In this document: one piece after another, positions 13,687-16,710 of the stretch
Layout of the letters: the number at the start of each line of letters is the position of its first letter
Numbering within the stretch: position 1 is the first letter of the stretch
Origin: VRUE01 sp040904405
Lineage (GTDB): Bacteria > Actinomycetota > Thermoleophilia > Solirubrobacterales > 70-9
Length of the DNA: 16,710 nt
NCBI GenBank assembly: GCA_040904405.1
Contig: JBBDTK010000137.1
Coordinates: 1 to 16,710 of the forward strand
Reading direction: 5' to 3'
Translations under genes and position numbers: made by a program
Notes under the pieces: model-generated
What the model was told of the DNA's origin: nothing
What the model saw: the letters and a program-made list of their open reading frames with translations, nothing else
Database searches by the model: none

Positions 13687-13692
13687 TAGCCT
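13687..13692 (+). promoter_or_regulatory. Candidate -10 box for a leaderless gcvPA transcript
   Basis: TAGCCT fits TAnnnT and ends seven bases before the GTG at 13700, with no Shine-Dalgarno at that GTG. No clear -35 is seen. A rival reading is that AGAGGAG (13662-13668) serves the TTG at 13682 with a 13-base spacer. The GcvPA N-terminus fits GTG 13700 better. Confidence 0.35.
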
Positions 13693-13699
13693 TACGCGG

Positions 13700-15111
<1,412 letters not shown>

Positions 15112-15115
<4 letters not shown>

Positions 15116-16620
15116 CGGCTTCCGAGGCCCCGATGCAGCGCGAACCGGCGCAGACGATCTTCGAGCGCTCGAAGCCGGGACGCCGCGCCGCGGTCCTGCC
15201 GGCGGCGGAAGTGCCCGAGCCGCCGCTGGAGGAGTTGATCCCGGCGAGGCTGCTGCGCACCGCACCGCCGCGCCTGCCCGAGGTAGCCGAGCCGGAGATC
15301 GTCCGCCACTACAACCGCCTCTCGCGCCGCAACTTCGACCTCGACAGCGGCTTCTACCCGCTCGGCTCCTGCACGATGAAGCACAACCCGCGGCTCAACG
15401 AGCGCGTTGCGGCGCTGCCGGGCCACGCCCGCCTGCACCCGGCGCAGGACCCGGTGCGCGCCCAGGGCGCCCTGGAGCTGATGTACCTGCTGCAGGAGTC
15501 GCTGGCCGAGATCTGCGGCCTGCCCCATGTCAGCCTGCAGCCGTCGGCCGGCTCGCATGGCGAGCTCGCCGGCCTGCTGCTGACCCGCGCCTTCCACGCC
15601 GACCGCGGCGAAGAGCGCCACAAGGTCCTGGCGCCCGACACCTCGCACGGGACCAACCCGGCCTCGGTGACGATGGCCGGCTACGAGATCGTCAAGGTGG
15701 CGACCGACGAGCGCGGCGGCGTGGCGGTCGACGACCTGCGGGCCAAGGTCGATGAGGACGTCGCCTGCCTGATGCTGACCAACCCCAACACGCTCGGCCT
15801 CTTCGACGAGAACATCGCCGAGATCGCCGCCCTGATCCACGCGGCGGGGGGGACGCTCTACTACGACGGCGCCAACCTCAACGCGGTGATGGGCCACTCG
15901 CGCCCCGGCGACATGGGCTTCGACATCGTCCACCTCAACCTGCACAAGTCGTTCAGCCAGCCTCACGGCGGGGGCGGGCCGGGCGCCGGGCCGATCGCGG
16001 TCTCGGAGCGGATCGAGCCCTTCCTGCCGCGGCCGCAGGTGGTGCGGCGGGAGGGCGGCAGCAGCGGGCCGTTCTTCGACCTCGACCATGAGCGGCCGAA
16101 GTCGATCGGCCGCCTGCGCGGCTTCCAGGGCAACTTCGGCGTCTTCGTCCGCGCCTACGCCTACATCCTCAGCCTCGGCGCCGACGGCCTCGCCGAGGCC
16201 TCCGAGACCGCCGTGCTGAACGCCAACTACCTCAAGGCGCGGCTCGCCGAGGGGCGCGCCGGCAAGCACCTGCCGGTCGCCTTCGAGCGCCACTGCATGC
16301 ACGAGTTCGTCCTCTCCGGCAAGCCGATGAAGCGCGAGCTGGGGATCGCCACCCTCGACCTCGCCAAGCGGCTGCTCGACTTCGGCTTCCACCCGCCGAC
16401 CGTCTACTTCCCGCTGCTGGTCGAGGAGGCGCTGATGATCGAGCCGACCGAGACCGAGGCCAAGGAGACCCTCGACGCCTTCGCCGAGGCGATCGAGCAG
16501 ATCCTCGCCGAGGCCGAGCAGGACCCGGAGATCGCCAGGCAGGCCCCCTACACGACCCCGGTCCGCCGCCTCGACGAGGTCAAGGCAACCCGCAAGCCGG
16601 TCGTCCGTCAGCCGCTGTAG
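15112..16620 (+). CDS. gcvPB: Glycine decarboxylase P protein, subunit 2
   Basis: This is the PLP-bearing half of the split P protein, acting with GcvPA. The 502-residue product has IVRHYNRLSRRNFDLDSGFY at 63-82, YPLGSCTMKHNPR at 82-94, QPSAGSHGELAGLL at 143-156, DTSHGTNPAS at 176-185 and LTNPNTLGLF at 222-231. YYDGANLNA at 250-258 and LNLHKSFSQPHGGGGPG at 275-291 follow; Lys279 is expected to bind PLP. The tail has GFHPPTVYFPLLVEEALMIE at 425-444. The GTG start overlaps gcvPA and has AGGAGG seven bases before it. Length is close to the usual 480-500. It is the last complete gene in the window, and the L protein gene is not present. Confidence 0.96.
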
Positions 16621-16643
16621 CCGACCAAGAGCCCGTCCCGGTA

Positions 16644-16675
16644 GGGGTTTCACTTAGTGACTATCCACAAACCCC
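16644..16675 (+). terminator. Possible hairpin terminator after gcvPB
   Basis: GGGGTTT (16644-16650) pairs with AAACCCC (16669-16675), and TCAC-TTA-GTGA (16650-16660) can form a nested stem in the loop. It begins 24 bases after the gcvPB stop. There is no T-tract after it, so it would be a non-classical terminator. The remaining bases to the window end hold nothing else I can recognise. Confidence 0.4.
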
Positions 16676-16710
16676 CGCGCACGTCTGGCGGCACCGGACA
16701 CACTGCGCGG

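Overview
The window is about 16.7 kb of very GC-rich DNA. Every gene I can support lies on the + strand, packed with almost no space between them. It holds two classic chromosomal gene sets: the end of a division and cell-wall (dcw) cluster, murE-murF-mraY-murD-ftsW-murG-murC-murB-ftsQ-ftsZ (21-11967), then a full glycine cleavage set minus the L protein, gcvT-gcvH-gcvPA-gcvPB (12105-16620). The high GC, frequent GTG and TTG starts, actinobacterial-style FtsZ C-terminus, absence of ftsA and split glycine decarboxylase suggest a deep-branching actinobacterium. My best guess is Thermoleophilia (Solirubrobacterales or relatives); this is inference, not a database match.

Region 1 (1-10171) encodes the cytoplasmic and membrane steps from UDP-MurNAc to lipid II. 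MurB makes UDP-MurNAc, and MurC, MurD, MurE and MurF build the pentapeptide. MraY and MurG make lipid I and lipid II, and FtsW polymerises lipid II at the septum. The DNPR box in MurE predicts meso-diaminopimelate in the stem peptide. Several junctions are ATGA or GTGA overlaps (murE/murF, murD/ftsW, murC/murB, murB/ftsQ), and ftsW overlaps murG by 92 bases.

Region 2 (10168-11967) holds a short FtsQ-like protein that appears to lack the POTRA domain. A 192-base gap with a good promoter (TTGACA-N17-TACGTT) follows, then ftsZ. No ftsA, ddl, sepF or divIVA is present.

Region 3 (12105-16620) is the glycine cleavage system with decarboxylase split into two subunits. gcvPA and gcvPB overlap by GTGA.

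The genes themselves are ordinary and I see no new multi-gene system. What stands out is non-coding. Long imperfect hairpins fill three of the junctions (mraY/murD, murG/murC, ftsZ/gcvT), and a perfect 18-bp palindrome abuts the murE start. Three genes without a Shine-Dalgarno (murE, gcvT, gcvPA) each have a TAnnnT box 6-8 bases before the start codon, which suggests leaderless transcripts. No gene-free stretch exceeds 300 bases; the largest are 10696-10887, 3970-4129 and 11968-12104. I see no tRNA, rRNA, CRISPR array, insertion sequence or integrase.
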